Notes: generated by a model not told the origin, from the sequence alone. A stretch of DNA of 64,000 nt from Longimicrobium sp. (GCA_036389795.1 DASVWD010000246.1:1-64000); one strand, 5' to 3'. Counted from the stretch's first letter, positions 25,378-34,401 are shown. A program made the numbers and translations.

Positions 25378-26682
25378 TCAGTGCAGCCACGCCATGCGGG
25401 GGGCGGCGGCGGGCTCGCGGAAAGGGCCCTCGGCCAGGAAGCGCAGGCCGCCGCGGCCGGCCAGGACGCTGTACGAGTAGAAGGCGAAGCCGTTCACCCC
25501 GCGCTCGCGGCCGATGCGGATCTGCTTCTCCATCTCGGCGAAGGGGAGGCCGGCCAGCACGGCGGCGTACACGTGGCGGCCGCTCGGGCGCATCCCGTCC
25601 ACGTGGTCGGCCACCATGCAGTCCCAGTCGGGGACGGCCACCTCGCCGGGGCGGCGCGGCTCGTACGTGCAGCGCCGGTCGGCCACGTAGAAGTAGGTCA
25701 TGGGGACGGCGGCGTCCAGGTAGCCGCCGCTCGCCCACCCCCAGGTGTCCTGGAAGTACTCGGCGATCCCGCTGGACGAGCGCCGCCACCCGAAGCGCTC
25801 GCGGTCGTAGATCGGCCACACGGCCGCGGAGAGGGGCACGGGGCGGACGGCGTGGATGCTGTCGTGGACCTCGCGCACCGCCCGGCTCACCAGCTCGCGG
25901 CGGAAGCGCGCCCACCCGGCCGGGTCGTCCCTGGGGTCGCGCCCGAACGCCGCCAGCGACGCGGGGTCCCACCCGAAGTCGGCCTCGGGGTAGCGGATGC
26001 GGTCCAGGTGCACGCCGTCCACCGCGTAGCGGCGCACCACGTCGGCGGCCACGCGGGCCAGGTGCGTGCGCACGCCGGGGTGGCCGGGGGAGAGGTAGAC
26101 GTACTCCTGGCCGTTGGGGCACCCCTGCGGCCGCCCGCTCCGGGTGTGCATGGCCCACTCGGGGTGGTCCAGCAGCACGTGGTTGGGCTGGCCGGGGGCG
26201 CTCCGCACCAGGGCGCGGCAGTCGTCGGCGCTCTTCGACTCCCACCCGGAGAGCGCGTTGATCCAGGCGTGGAGCTGCAGCCCGCGCGCGTGCGCCTCGC
26301 GCACCGCCACCTCCAGCGGGTCCCAGGTGGGCACCCCGCCCAGCACGCCGCACAGCCGCGGCGAGCACGGGTCCAGCCGCGAGGGGTAGCGCGCGTCGGA
26401 GGGGCCGCGGACCTGGAAGTAGACGATGTTGAAGTGGGCGCGCCGGGCGTTCTCCATCACCTGCCGGATGGTGGCCTCGGAGCCGTAGTCCCAGCGGTTG
26501 ACCCACAGCGCGCGCGCCTCCTCGCGGAGCGCGGGCCGGGCGGGCGGCGCGGCGGCGGCGGCCGGGAGGAAGCCCGGCGCGGGGGCCGCGGCCGCGGGGC
26601 GCAGGACCCTCGTCCCCGCCAGGGTGCCGAGCAGGAGCGCGGGCGCGCAGGCGAGGAGGGCTCGCCTCGGGATGGACTTCAT
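25378..26682 (-). CDS. GHL10/DUF187-type glycosyl hydrolase-like protein, secreted
   Basis: 434 residues beginning MKSIPRRALLACAPALL with a signal sequence or N-terminal anchor, then an Ala/Pro-rich linker. The catalytic-like domain is a TIM barrel of the glycosyl-hydrolase-like 10 (DUF187/YngK) family: EARALWVNRWDY, FNIVYFQVRG, HAWINALSGWES, the conserved YAVDGVHLDRIRYP, then LSAAVWPIYD and PMTYFYV. Family members are thought to act on cell-surface glycans, but no substrate can be assigned. ATG 26682 is chosen because it starts the signal sequence; the upstream 31 codons are not protein-like. A clear terminator hairpin follows. Confidence 0.88.
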   Translation of the reverse strand: MKSIPRRALLACAPALLLGTLAGTRVLRPAAAAPAPGFLPAAAAAPPARPALREEARALWVNRWDYGSEATIRQVMENARRAHFNIVYFQVRGPSDARYPSRLDPCSPRLCGVLGGVPTWDPLEVAVREAHARGLQLHAWINALSGWESKSADDCRALVRSAPGQPNHVLLDHPEWAMHTRSGRPQGCPNGQEYVYLSPGHPGVRTHLARVAADVVRRYAVDGVHLDRIRYPEADFGWDPASLAAFGRDPRDDPAGWARFRRELVSRAVREVHDSIHAVRPVPLSAAVWPIYDRERFGWRRSSSGIAEYFQDTWGWASGGYLDAAVPMTYFYVADRRCTYEPRRPGEVAVPDWDCMVADHVDGMRPSGRHVYAAVLAGLPFAEMEKQIRIGRERGVNGFAFYSYSVLAGRGGLRFLAEGPFREPAAAPRMAWLH

Positions 26683-26923
26683 GCTTTCAACGGGATGGGG
26701 CCGGAGCGGCCACGGGGTCGTGCGGGAGAGCGCCGTCGGCGGCGCGCGTATGCGAGGGGGTTGGATCGCATCCAATCTATACGCGAGTCTCCGCTCCGCG
26801 CGAGGGGCGGCTGAACGGAGGGTTCCGCGGAGGTCCCCGATCAGGGAACAAACCGGCGAGGGCGCCCGGTATCAGCAGCCCGTCCGCGGCGGGAGTTCGA
26901 CCAGCGGCGAAACGGAGGGAACG

Positions 26924-27325
26924 ATGTTGCGTGGCGTTCGCGCGCGGCGCACCGTGCTCCGGGCGGCGGTCTACGGGATTCTCGTCGTGGCGCTCTCCGG
27001 GTGCTCCGACCTCCTCGCCGTGGCCGGGCTCTCCGACCTGTCGGGCTTCTGGGTGGGGCGGTACGACTCCGAGCTGGACTTCTACCTGGACCTGGACGAC
27101 GACGTCTACGGGCTCTACGGCCGGGCCGGCTTCCTCCGCGGCCGGTCGTCGTCCGACCTCTTCGTCGACGGCGAGCGCGACGGGAGCCGCGTCGTCTTCT
27201 ACTCCGACGAAGCCGGCTCCAGCGGCCTGATCGTCTTCGAAGGCCACGTCACCGGCCGCGACCGCATCGAGGGCCTGGTCTACCTGGAGCCGATCCCCAG
27301 GCGCGTCGTCCTCCGCCGGGAGTAG
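26924..27325 (+). CDS. small hypothetical lipoprotein
   Basis: 133 residues with a clear lipobox (ILVVALSGC; Cys about 27). The mature part is acidic, Asp/Gly/Ser-rich and beta-strand-like: GFWVGRYDSELDFYLDLDDD, then SSDLFVDGERDGSRVVFYSD. Family unknown, though the alternation resembles a small beta-barrel such as a lipocalin-like fold. GGAGGGA at 26914-26920 is a strong ribosome site and fixes ATG 26924. The 240-bp gap before it shows no feature. An R1 repeat follows it. Confidence 0.8.
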   Translation: MLRGVRARRTVLRAAVYGILVVALSGCSDLLAVAGLSDLSGFWVGRYDSELDFYLDLDDDVYGLYGRAGFLRGRSSSDLFVDGERDGSRVVFYSDEAGSSGLIVFEGHVTGRDRIEGLVYLEPIPRRVVLRRE

Positions 27326-27350
27326 CCCGCCGCCTTTCAACGGCCCGGCC

Positions 27351-27430
27351 TCGCGCAGAGGAAGCAGAGGGAGCAGAGAGAACCGCGCCGGGCGATGAGT
27401 TCTCTGCTGACTCTGCTCCTCTGCGTGAGA
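27351..27430. repeat. R1 palindromic hairpin repeat, copy 4
   Basis: TCGCGCAGAGGAAGCAGAGG on the left and GCTGACTCTGCTCCTCTGCG on the right, separated by a loop of about 20 nt. This is the most diverged copy, with AGCAGAG units. Confidence 0.75.
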
Positions 27431-27565
27431 TTGCAGTTGCCGTTGGGGTTCCGGTTCGCGTGCCCGGCGCGCGCCCTCCCCGGATTGCGCGCGGGCGTGC
27501 GCGTGCACAGTTTTCCAGGCGTCGGAGTGTCCGGCGAGATCGTTATCTCCAGACCACGCACCATC

Positions 27566-28918
27566 ATGCCGTCGAAGCTCAGGAACGTCGCCCTCGTCGC
27601 TCTCTGCGCCGCGTGCTCGCTCGCCGCGTCGCAGTGCACCGCCTCCCGCGGCTCCTCCGCCCCGGCCGAGGAGGCGCCCGCCGCCAGCCGCCTGGAGGCC
27701 CGCACCTGGACGCGCGGCTCGTCGCCCCGGCAGATCGCCGACTGGGTGCTGGCCGGGTGCCGCGGGGAGGACAAGGGCCAGTGCGTCGAGAAGGCGCTGG
27801 TGTCGGTGATCGAGCCCGCCGGGGTCGACAAGGCCATGGCCGCGCTCCTCCTCATCACCGCCAGGGACCCGGACATCGACCGCGACGGGCACGTCTACGC
27901 GCACGGCATCGGCATCGCCGCCTACAAGGGGCCCGAGACGGTGAGCCAGACCTTCGCGCTGTGCACCACCGATTTCCAGTCCGGCTGCTACCACGGCGTC
28001 ATCCAGGCCTACTTCGCCGACGACCGCGCGGGCGGCGGGGGGGTGACCGCCGAGAAGCTCAACACCCTCTGCACCGACTACCGCACCCCCGAGCGGCGCT
28101 GGCTGGACTTCCAGTGCTCGCACGGGATGGGGCACGGGCTGATGGCCGTCAACGCGCACAACCTCCTCACGGCGCTCGACGCCTGCGACCTGCTCACCGA
28201 GACCTTCGAGAAGCAGGGGTGCTGGGGCGGCGCCTTCATGGAGAACATCATCAACGTCACCCACCCCCACCACACGGCTACCACGCAGCAGGCCGATGGC
28301 GGCCACGGCGAGCACGGAGGGGCGCAGGCGGCGGCGGAGGGCGGACACGCGGAGCACGGCGGGGCGGCGCCCCACGCGCACGGCGAAGCGGCCGCCGAGC
28401 CGTTCAAGGCGCTGGACGAGGCGGAGCCGCTCTACCCGTGCACCGTCGTGCGGGAGCACCACCGCCGGCAGTGCTACCTGATGCAGACCTCGGCCATCCT
28501 GTGGCGCAACGGCGGCGACTTCGCCGCGGCCTCCGAGCAGTGCCTGCGGGCGCCCGAGGACATGCGGCAGACCTGCTTCCAGAGCCTGGGGCGCGACGCC
28601 AACTCGTGGGCGCGCGGCAGCCAGGAGCAGGCCATCGCCTACTGCGGCCAGGCCCCCGCCGACGTGCAGGCGTACTGCATCGTGGGCGTGGTGAAGAACA
28701 TCGTCGACGTCACGGCCAAGGCCTCCGACGGGCTGGGCTTCTGCAAGGAGGTCCCCGACGCAAGCAAGCCGGCGTGCTACCGGGCCGTCGGGCAGCAGAT
28801 CGGCATCCTGCACGCCGCCAGCCCCAGGCGCGAGCGCGAGTGCGCCGCCGCCGAGCGGGGCTACGTCACCGAGTGCCGCTTCGGCGCCGGCCTGGGCCTG
28901 CTCCGGAGCGACGAGTAG
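27566..28918 (+). CDS. Cys/His-rich secreted protein, paralogue B
   Basis: 450 residues, collinear with the gene at 22321-23658. Shared blocks are VYAHGIGIAAYKGPETV, GCYHGVIQAYF, CSHGMGHGLM, GCWGGAFMENI, an HPHHT-started His/Gly/Ala-rich loop (about 230-275), EPLYPCTVV, CYLMQTSAIL and evenly spaced C-terminal Cys. The N-terminus is a hydrophobic signal sequence rich in Cys/Ala; a lipobox is less clear than in paralogue A. Both copies keep nearly all Cys and His positions, which argues for structural or metal-binding roles. ATG 27566 was picked at the signal sequence; the longer frame runs into the R1 repeat. Confidence 0.85.
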   Translation: MPSKLRNVALVALCAACSLAASQCTASRGSSAPAEEAPAASRLEARTWTRGSSPRQIADWVLAGCRGEDKGQCVEKALVSVIEPAGVDKAMAALLLITARDPDIDRDGHVYAHGIGIAAYKGPETVSQTFALCTTDFQSGCYHGVIQAYFADDRAGGGGVTAEKLNTLCTDYRTPERRWLDFQCSHGMGHGLMAVNAHNLLTALDACDLLTETFEKQGCWGGAFMENIINVTHPHHTATTQQADGGHGEHGGAQAAAEGGHAEHGGAAPHAHGEAAAEPFKALDEAEPLYPCTVVREHHRRQCYLMQTSAILWRNGGDFAAASEQCLRAPEDMRQTCFQSLGRDANSWARGSQEQAIAYCGQAPADVQAYCIVGVVKNIVDVTAKASDGLGFCKEVPDASKPACYRAVGQQIGILHAASPRRERECAAAERGYVTECRFGAGLGLLRSDE

Positions 28919-28983
28919 GAACCGCAGGGGCAGGGAACAGGTTCAGGGGACAGCCGGCGCCACACCCACCCTCGCTCCGACTC

Positions 28984-29047
28984 GTAAAGTCCACCCTCTC
29001 CCGAAGTTGGGAGAGGGTTGCCGCTCCAAGGCGGCGGGTGAGGGCCC
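28984..29047 (+). repeat. R2 dispersed repeat module, copy 2
   Basis: Almost identical to the 5.56-kb copy (AAGTCCACCCTCTCCCGAAG...GCGGCGGGTGAGGG). As there, it is preceded by a CAGGGAACAG...GGGGACAG stretch. Confidence 0.8.
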
Positions 29048-29059
29048 CCGCCGCCGCGC

Positions 29060-29533
29060 CGGGATCCGCCGGAACGCGCGAGACGTCCCGCATCCTCTTC
29101 GCCGCGCGAGGCGCCGAGGGGCTCTGATCGACCCTGCAAAACGCCCGCAAACTTTTCACTTTCCGGCAATCCGGTCGTAGACCCCCGATCCCTTCCCTCC
29201 CGCGCCGATTCCTCCCGATCTCGTTCCTCCTCTTCGACTTGCATCGACCGCCGGCATGCCCGGGAGATCCCGGCACGGCGCTGGCATGTCGCGCGCACGT
29301 TCCGGGTACAAGACGAGCCGCCATGTCGCGCCGACACGGACCGCGCACGCCCCGGCGCGCGTTGTTCTTGCGGGCGGCACTGCCGCGCCTTACCATAGAG
29401 CGTTCCCCACACCGTATTGCTCCAGCCCCGGCGCTTCCCGCTGAAGCGCCCGGGATCCCGCGCGGGCGCACTGCGTCCGTCCCCGGCGCCACGCCTTTTC
29501 GAACCCGCCGCACGCACCAGCCTGCGAGGCCAC
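29060..29533. other. non-coding stretch before the LysM gene
   Basis: About 470 bp with mixed composition and several GC-rich palindromes (GCCGGCATGCCCGG near 29250). No frame has protein-like content before the LysM gene's GTG. No promoter can be named. Confidence 0.4.
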
Positions 29534-30613
29534 GTGAGACCCGTTTCCAGAGCCGCCCTGCTCGCCGCCGCCGCGCTCGCCGCCGCGCCGCCGCTCTTCG
29601 CCCAGCGCGACACCGTGCCGCAGCAGCGCGTGCACGTCGTGCAGCCCGGCGAGACGCTGTGGGACCTCGCGCGCGTCTACCTGAACGACCCGTTCCTCTG
29701 GCCGGAGATCTTCCGCCTGAACACCGGCGTGGTCGAGGACCCGGCGCTCATCTACCCGCGCGAGCGCCTGGTGCTGCCCTTCGGCGCCACCGCGGCGGCG
29801 GCCCCCGGCGCCCAGCCCGGCCGCACCATCTTCTTCCGCGGCGAGCGCCAGGTGAAGCAGGAAGACCGGCTCACCGTGCTCCCGCTGGGGACCGCGCAGT
29901 TCCCCGTGGTGCGCGTGGGCGACTTCTACCGCGCCTCGTTCCTGGCCCGCGACGGCGAGGTGCCGGCGGTCGGCCGCCTGGCCGAGCTGATCTCGCCCAC
30001 CGTGGTGCCGCTGGAGCGCCCGCCCGCCATCCAGGTCTACGACAGGGTGTACGTGGCCCTGGCCGGCACGGCCCCGGCCATCGGCGACCGCCTGCAGTTC
30101 GTGCGGCAGGGGCGCGAGCTGCGGCCGCACGGGCGCGTCTACGTCTCCACCGGCGTGGGCACCGTGGCCGCGGTGGAGGAGGGCGTGGCCACCGTGGTGA
30201 TCGTGCGGATGTACGACCAGGTGGCGGTGAACGACCTGGCGGTCCCCTTCGAGCGCTTCCCCGTGGCCGTGGGCGCGCGGCCGGCCCCCTCGCGCGGGCT
30301 GCAGGGCTCCATCCTGGGCTTCGAGAGGCCGCACCCGGTGCAGGCCGTGGAGGAGATCACCTTCCTGGACGTGGGCCGCGAGGCCGGCGTGCGCGAGGGC
30401 GACGAGTTCGAGGTCTACCTCCCGCGCCAGGGCCGCACCTGGGGGACGCGCCCCGAGATCGCCGTCGCGCGCATGCAGGTGGTGAAGGTCACGCGCACCA
30501 CCGCCTCGGCCCGCATCACCTCCATCGAGCAGCCCGCCGTGGCCGTGGGCCTCCCCGTGCGCCGCGTCGCCGCGATGCCGGGGGGCGGGGGCGGGAGCTC
30601 GGGCGGGCGGTGA
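29534..30613 (+). CDS. secreted LysM-domain protein
   Basis: About 359 residues: a signal peptide (ALLAAAALAAAPPLFAQ), then a LysM domain (VHVVQPGETLWDLARVYLND, then PFLWPEIFRLN) that binds peptidoglycan. A large C-terminal part of beta-strand-like repeats follows (RVYVALAGTAPAIGDRLQ, VATVVIVRMYDQVAV), with a Gly/Ser tail. The C-terminal part is not a named peptidase and no catalytic residues are seen. It is likely a periplasmic wall-associated factor. GTG 29534 is preceded by GAGG and begins the signal peptide; the upstream ATG frame looks non-coding. Confidence 0.87.
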   Translation: MRPVSRAALLAAAALAAAPPLFAQRDTVPQQRVHVVQPGETLWDLARVYLNDPFLWPEIFRLNTGVVEDPALIYPRERLVLPFGATAAAAPGAQPGRTIFFRGERQVKQEDRLTVLPLGTAQFPVVRVGDFYRASFLARDGEVPAVGRLAELISPTVVPLERPPAIQVYDRVYVALAGTAPAIGDRLQFVRQGRELRPHGRVYVSTGVGTVAAVEEGVATVVIVRMYDQVAVNDLAVPFERFPVAVGARPAPSRGLQGSILGFERPHPVQAVEEITFLDVGREAGVREGDEFEVYLPRQGRTWGTRPEIAVARMQVVKVTRTTASARITSIEQPAVAVGLPVRRVAAMPGGGGGSSGGR

Positions 30614-30618
30614 CCGAA

Positions 30619-30686
30619 TAGTGCCCAGTCCCCAGTGCCCAGGAACGGCCCGACCGGGCACTGGGCACTTGGAACTGGGCACTGGT
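30619..30686. repeat. R8 inverted repeat (GTGCCCAG / CTGGGCAC)
   Basis: GTGCCCAGTCCCCAGTGCCC is followed by an inverted CCGGGCACTGGGCACTTGGA and a further CTGGGCAC. A CGACGCCC / GGGGCGTCG hairpin (about 30694-30722) follows. Confidence 0.65.
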
Positions 30687-30738
30687 TTTTTCTCGACGCC
30701 CTTCCGAAAGGAGGGGCGTCGTCGCATTTTCGGGGGCG

Positions 30739-31554
30739 ATGACCGCGACGCTCCACCTCGCCGCCCTGGCGCTGTACGCGCTGGCCGCCGCCCTGCTCGG
30801 CCTCTCCCTGGCCAGGAGCCACCGCCGCCTCCCCGCCGTGGCCACCGCGGTGCTGGGCGGCGCGCTGGTGCTGCACGCCGCCGCGCTCGTGCTCTACCGC
30901 GGCGAGCACGGCGTCCTCCCCCTGGTGGGGCTGGGGCCCTCGCTCTCCGTCCTGGCCTTCCTGATCGCCGCCGGGTCGCTGGGGCTGGCCACCCTCGGGC
31001 GCACCGGGCCCGTGGGCCTGGTGCTGGTCCCCGTCGCAGCGGCGATCGCCGCGATCGCCGAGATCGCCGGGGTGCACCCCTCGGGCGACTCGGCGGCGTT
31101 CCGCGGGCCCTGGTTCGTCCTCCACGTGGTGCTCGCCTTCCTGGGCTACGCGGGGCTCACCGTGGCCTTCGCGGCGGGGCTCATGTACCTGGTCCAGTTC
31201 CGCGAGCTCAAGAGCAAGCGCTTCGGCGCCGTCTTCCGCTTCTTCCCCCCGCTCGACACCCTCGACCGCATCGGCCGCGGGGCGCTCCTGGTGGGGATGC
31301 CCGCGCTCACGCTGGCGCTCCTGCTGGGGTGGGCGTGGTCGGCGCAGTTCGGGCCGCCGATGTCGCCCGGGAACCCCAAAGTCGTGTGGGGCGTACTCTC
31401 CTGGCTCGTGTTCGCCGCCGCGCTGGCGGCGCGCGCGGGTGGCGGGCGGCGCGCCCGGCGGGCGGCGCTGGCGAGCGTGCTCGGCTTCGCGGTGGTGGTG
31501 GTCTGGTACCTCCTCCTGCGCGTGGGCGAGGGGTCCGGGGGAGGGTTCCTGTGA
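30739..31554 (+). CDS. HemX/CcsA-like cytochrome c assembly membrane protein
   Basis: 271 residues with about eight transmembrane helices. The CcsA/HemX core is seen: GPWFVLHVVLAFLGYAGLT with the conserved His, and VVWGVLSWLVF near the C-terminus. HemX is found beside HemA in many bacteria and is thought to act in haem supply or regulate HemA; CcsA-like proteins handle haem for cytochrome c. It starts a three-gene operon with a precorrin-2 dehydrogenase and HemA, and the next gene's GTG overlaps its stop, which favours HemX. An alternative is a genuine CcsA; the WWD-type motif is not clear. Confidence 0.82.
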   Translation: MTATLHLAALALYALAAALLGLSLARSHRRLPAVATAVLGGALVLHAAALVLYRGEHGVLPLVGLGPSLSVLAFLIAAGSLGLATLGRTGPVGLVLVPVAAAIAAIAEIAGVHPSGDSAAFRGPWFVLHVVLAFLGYAGLTVAFAAGLMYLVQFRELKSKRFGAVFRFFPPLDTLDRIGRGALLVGMPALTLALLLGWAWSAQFGPPMSPGNPKVVWGVLSWLVFAAALAARAGGGRRARRAALASVLGFAVVVVWYLLLRVGEGSGGGFL

Positions 31555-32189
31555 GCGGGCGCTACCCCGTGCTCCTCGACGTCGCCCGCCTGCGCGTGCT
31601 GGTGGTGGGCGGGGGGCGGGTGGCGCTGCGCAAGGCGGCCGGGGTGGCCGAGGCCGGCGGGGCGCCCGTCGTTGTGGCCCCCGAGGTCCACGACGAGCTG
31701 CGGGCGCTGATCGGGCGCCTGCGGCTCGTCTGGCATCCGCGGGTCTTCCAGCCGGGCGACGCGTCGGGGTACCACCTGGTCTTCGCGGCCACCGACGCGC
31801 CCGGGGTGAACGCCGCGGTCGCGCGCGAGGCCGAGGCCGCCGGCGCGCTGGTGAGCGTGGCCGACGACGGGCCGGGCTCCGCGTTCCACGTGCCGGCCTC
31901 CATCCGCCGGGACGACGTGGTGGTGGCGTTCTCCACCGGCGGCGCCTCGCCGCTCCTGGCGCGGCGGCTGCGCGAGCGGCTGGAGGCGGTCGTCACCCCC
32001 GGCCTGGGCCGCGCCGCCGGGCGCCTGGCGCGCCTGCGCGACCACCTGCGCGCGCGCTTCCCCGGCGACCCCGCCCGGCGCCGGGAGGCCTGGCTCGGCC
32101 TGGTCACCCCCGAGTTCCTCGACGCGGCCATCGCCGGCCGCGACCACGAAGTCGAGTCCCGCATCGCCCGATGCCTGTCGCAGTCGTAG
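31551..32189 (+). CDS. precorrin-2 dehydrogenase / sirohydrochlorin ferrochelatase
   Basis: 212 residues, the SirC/Met8p/CysG-N domain type. The N-terminus PVLLDVARLRVLVVGGGRVA is the NAD-binding fold. VFAATDAPGVNAAVAREAEA and FHVPASIRRDDVVVAFSTGG match the family's conserved Asp region and the STGGxSP signature. It oxidises precorrin-2 to sirohydrochlorin and may insert iron, in sirohaem synthesis. The GTG at 31551 overlaps the TGA of the membrane gene, and its 3' end overlaps hemA by 19 nt, showing tight coupling. Confidence 0.9.
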   Translation: MSGRYPVLLDVARLRVLVVGGGRVALRKAAGVAEAGGAPVVVAPEVHDELRALIGRLRLVWHPRVFQPGDASGYHLVFAATDAPGVNAAVAREAEAAGALVSVADDGPGSAFHVPASIRRDDVVVAFSTGGASPLLARRLRERLEAVVTPGLGRAAGRLARLRDHLRARFPGDPARRREAWLGLVTPEFLDAAIAGRDHEVESRIARCLSQS

Positions 32190-33472
32190 GCCTGAGCCAC
32201 CGCACGACGCCGATCGAGCTGCGCGAGCGGGCCGCCTTCGGGCGCGCCGAGCACGCGGGCGCGCTCGCGGCGCTCGCCGCCGAGGTGGAGGCCGAGGCGG
32301 TGCTGCTCTCCACCTGCAACCGCACCGAGTTCTACCTGGCCTCGCTGGGGGGCGACGCCGGGGTGGAGCGGGCGGCGGAGGTCCTCGCCCGGCGCCTGGG
32401 GCCCGGCGCGAGCCCGTCGCGCCACCTCTACGTGCACCGCGACCGCCAGGCGGCCGAGCACCTCTTCCGCGTGGTGTCGGGGCTCGACTCGATGATCGTG
32501 GGCGAGCCGCAGATCCAGGGGCAGGTGAAGGAGGCGTACGCGCTGGCCCGCGAGGCCACCACCGTGGAGGGGCCCGTCGTGGGCCCGGCGCTCAACCGCC
32601 TCTTCCAGACGGCGCTGGGCGTGGGCGGGCGGGTGCGCAGCGAGACCTCGCTGGGGCAGGGTGCGGCCTCCGTTCCCTCCGCGTCCGTGGAGCTGGCCCG
32701 CAAGATCTTCGGCTCGCTCCGGGGCCGGCGCGCCCTGGTGCTGGGCGCGGGGGAGATGAGCGAGGTGACGCTGGAGTGCCTGCGCGGCGAGGGGGTCGAC
32801 ACCGCGATCGTGGCCAACCGCACCTGGGAGCGCGCCCGCGAGCTGGCCGAGCGCTGGGGCGGCGCGGCGGTGCGCTGGGACGGCTTCGCGGCGGCGCTGG
32901 CGCAGGTGGACATCGTGGTCTCCTCCACCGCGGCCCCGCACCCCGTGCTCACCGTGCAGCGCTTCCGCGAGGCGCTCCCCCAGGGCCCGCGCCGCCCCCT
33001 GTGCATCCTGGACATCGCCGTCCCGCGCGACGTGGAGCCGGCGGTGGGCGACCAGCACAACGTCTTCCTCTACAACCTGGACGACCTGCAGCAGATCGTG
33101 GACGACAGCCTGGGCCGCCGCCGCGCCGAGCTGCCCAAGGCCGAGGCCATCGTCGCGGCGGGGGTGGAGGACTTCTGGAAGTGGTACGCCTCGCTCGCCG
33201 TGGTGCCGACGATCCGGGCGCTGCGCGAGCGGGTCGAGCAGGTGCGGCAGGCTGAGATGGAGCGGGCGCTCAGGCAGCTGCAGCACCTGTCGGCCGACGA
33301 CCAGCTGGCCATCGACGCGCTCACCCGCGCGCTCACCAACAAGCTGCTGCACGCGCCCACCGCGCGCCTGCGCGAGGCCACCAGCAACGGCCGCGGCACC
33401 GGCGTGCTCGACACCGCGCGCTACCTCTTCCACCTCGATGCCGAAGACGCCCACGGCGAGGGCGGCGAATGA
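32171..33472 (+). CDS. hemA: glutamyl-tRNA reductase
   Basis: 433 residues, the family's normal size. It catalyses the NADPH-dependent reduction of Glu-tRNA(Glu) to glutamate-1-semialdehyde, the first step of C5 tetrapyrrole synthesis. Key features are VVGLSHRTTPIELRER at the N-terminus, LLSTCNRTEFY with the nucleophilic Cys49, SGLDSMIVGEPQIQGQVKEA and the NADPH domain ALVLGAGEMSEVT. A C-terminal dimerisation helix ends in a polar tail. ATG 32171 lies inside the previous gene. The start is supported by the conserved N-terminus. Confidence 0.96.
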   Translation: MPVAVVGLSHRTTPIELRERAAFGRAEHAGALAALAAEVEAEAVLLSTCNRTEFYLASLGGDAGVERAAEVLARRLGPGASPSRHLYVHRDRQAAEHLFRVVSGLDSMIVGEPQIQGQVKEAYALAREATTVEGPVVGPALNRLFQTALGVGGRVRSETSLGQGAASVPSASVELARKIFGSLRGRRALVLGAGEMSEVTLECLRGEGVDTAIVANRTWERARELAERWGGAAVRWDGFAAALAQVDIVVSSTAAPHPVLTVQRFREALPQGPRRPLCILDIAVPRDVEPAVGDQHNVFLYNLDDLQQIVDDSLGRRRAELPKAEAIVAAGVEDFWKWYASLAVVPTIRALRERVEQVRQAEMERALRQLQHLSADDQLAIDALTRALTNKLLHAPTARLREATSNGRGTGVLDTARYLFHLDAEDAHGEGGE

Positions 33473-33494
33473 ACGTCTCCCGCCACGGAACCAC

Positions 33495-33625
33495 CGTAGG
33501 GGCGAGGCCTGCCTCGCCCGGCGGGAGGTCGCGCCTGCGAGGGCGGTTGCGAAGGGACGGGATGCCGGCCCGGTCCCCTGCCGATGGCATTCGGCCAGCC
33601 GGGCGAGGCAGGCCTCGCCCCTACG
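33495..33625. repeat. R4 long inverted repeat (GAGGCAGGCCTCGCCCC), copy 1
   Basis: CGTAGGGGCGAGGCCTGCCT plus CGCCCGGC on the left and its near-perfect reverse complement on the right enclose about 75 nt. The arms are about 27 nt, with the look of a small palindromic element or MITE. Part of the same unit occurs at 60924-61028. Confidence 0.8.
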
Positions 33626-33702
33626 AAGATTGTTGCGAGATCGACTCGGGACCCATGCTGCCGGTCCACCCCTCGACCTCTGATTCCTCACCAGCCGAAT
33701 AG

Positions 33703-34401
33703 ATGCTGATCCAGGCCCAAGCCGGGGAGTTCGGGAACGTCTGGCGGATGATCGCCGCCGGGACGCTCTCCACCAAGCTGATCATGCTGCTGCTGGCGGT
33801 CTTCTCCCTGGTCTCCTGGGGGATCATCGTGCTCAAGCTGATCCAGTTCCGCCGCCTCCGCCGCGAGTCGGACCGCTTCGTCGAGCGCCTGGAGCGCTCC
33901 GAGCGGCTGGAAGACGCCTACACCTCCATCATGGCGCTCCCCGAGAGCCCCTTCACCCGCGTCTTCAAGCGGGGGATGACCTTCTACTCGGAGCTGCGCC
34001 CCGCGCGCGGCGGCGAGCTGCGCGGCCTGCTGCCCACCCAGCTCGAGGTCCTCCGCCTCGTGCTCGAGAAGGAGGAGGGCGAGGAGCGCGACTCGCTCAC
34101 GCGCGGCCTCTACTGGCTGGCGATCTTCGCCACCACCTCGCCGCTGCTGGGGCTGCTGGGGACGGTGATCGGGGTGATGAACTCGTTCATCGGCGTGGCC
34201 GAGGCCGGGTCGAGCAACATCACCGCGGTGGCGCCGGGGATCGCCGAGGCGCTGGTGGCGACCGCCGGCGGCCTGGTGGTCGCCATCCCGGCGGCGATGG
34301 GCTACAACTACCTCACCGGCAAGCTGGCCGTGCTGATGGGCGAGCTGGAGGGCTTCTCCAGCGAGTTCATCGGCGCGCTGGCCCGCGAGGGGCGGATCTG
34401 A
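33703..34401 (+). CDS. tolQ: TolQ (MotA/TolQ/ExbB proton-channel family)
   Basis: 232 residues, three membrane segments: about 27-45 (LIMLLLAVFSLVSWGIIVL), then GLYWLAIFATTSPLLGLLGT and EALVATAGGLVVAIPAAMGY. The conserved T-S-P-L-L-G-L-L-G-T-V and A-T-A-G-G-L stretches form the proton channel with TolR. It is the inner-membrane motor of the Tol-Pal system that keeps the outer membrane attached during division. The TGA overlaps the ATG of tolR. A TolQ label rather than ExbB rests on the following tolR, tolB and pal genes. Confidence 0.93.
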   Translation: MLIQAQAGEFGNVWRMIAAGTLSTKLIMLLLAVFSLVSWGIIVLKLIQFRRLRRESDRFVERLERSERLEDAYTSIMALPESPFTRVFKRGMTFYSELRPARGGELRGLLPTQLEVLRLVLEKEEGEERDSLTRGLYWLAIFATTSPLLGLLGTVIGVMNSFIGVAEAGSSNITAVAPGIAEALVATAGGLVVAIPAAMGYNYLTGKLAVLMGELEGFSSEFIGALAREGRI

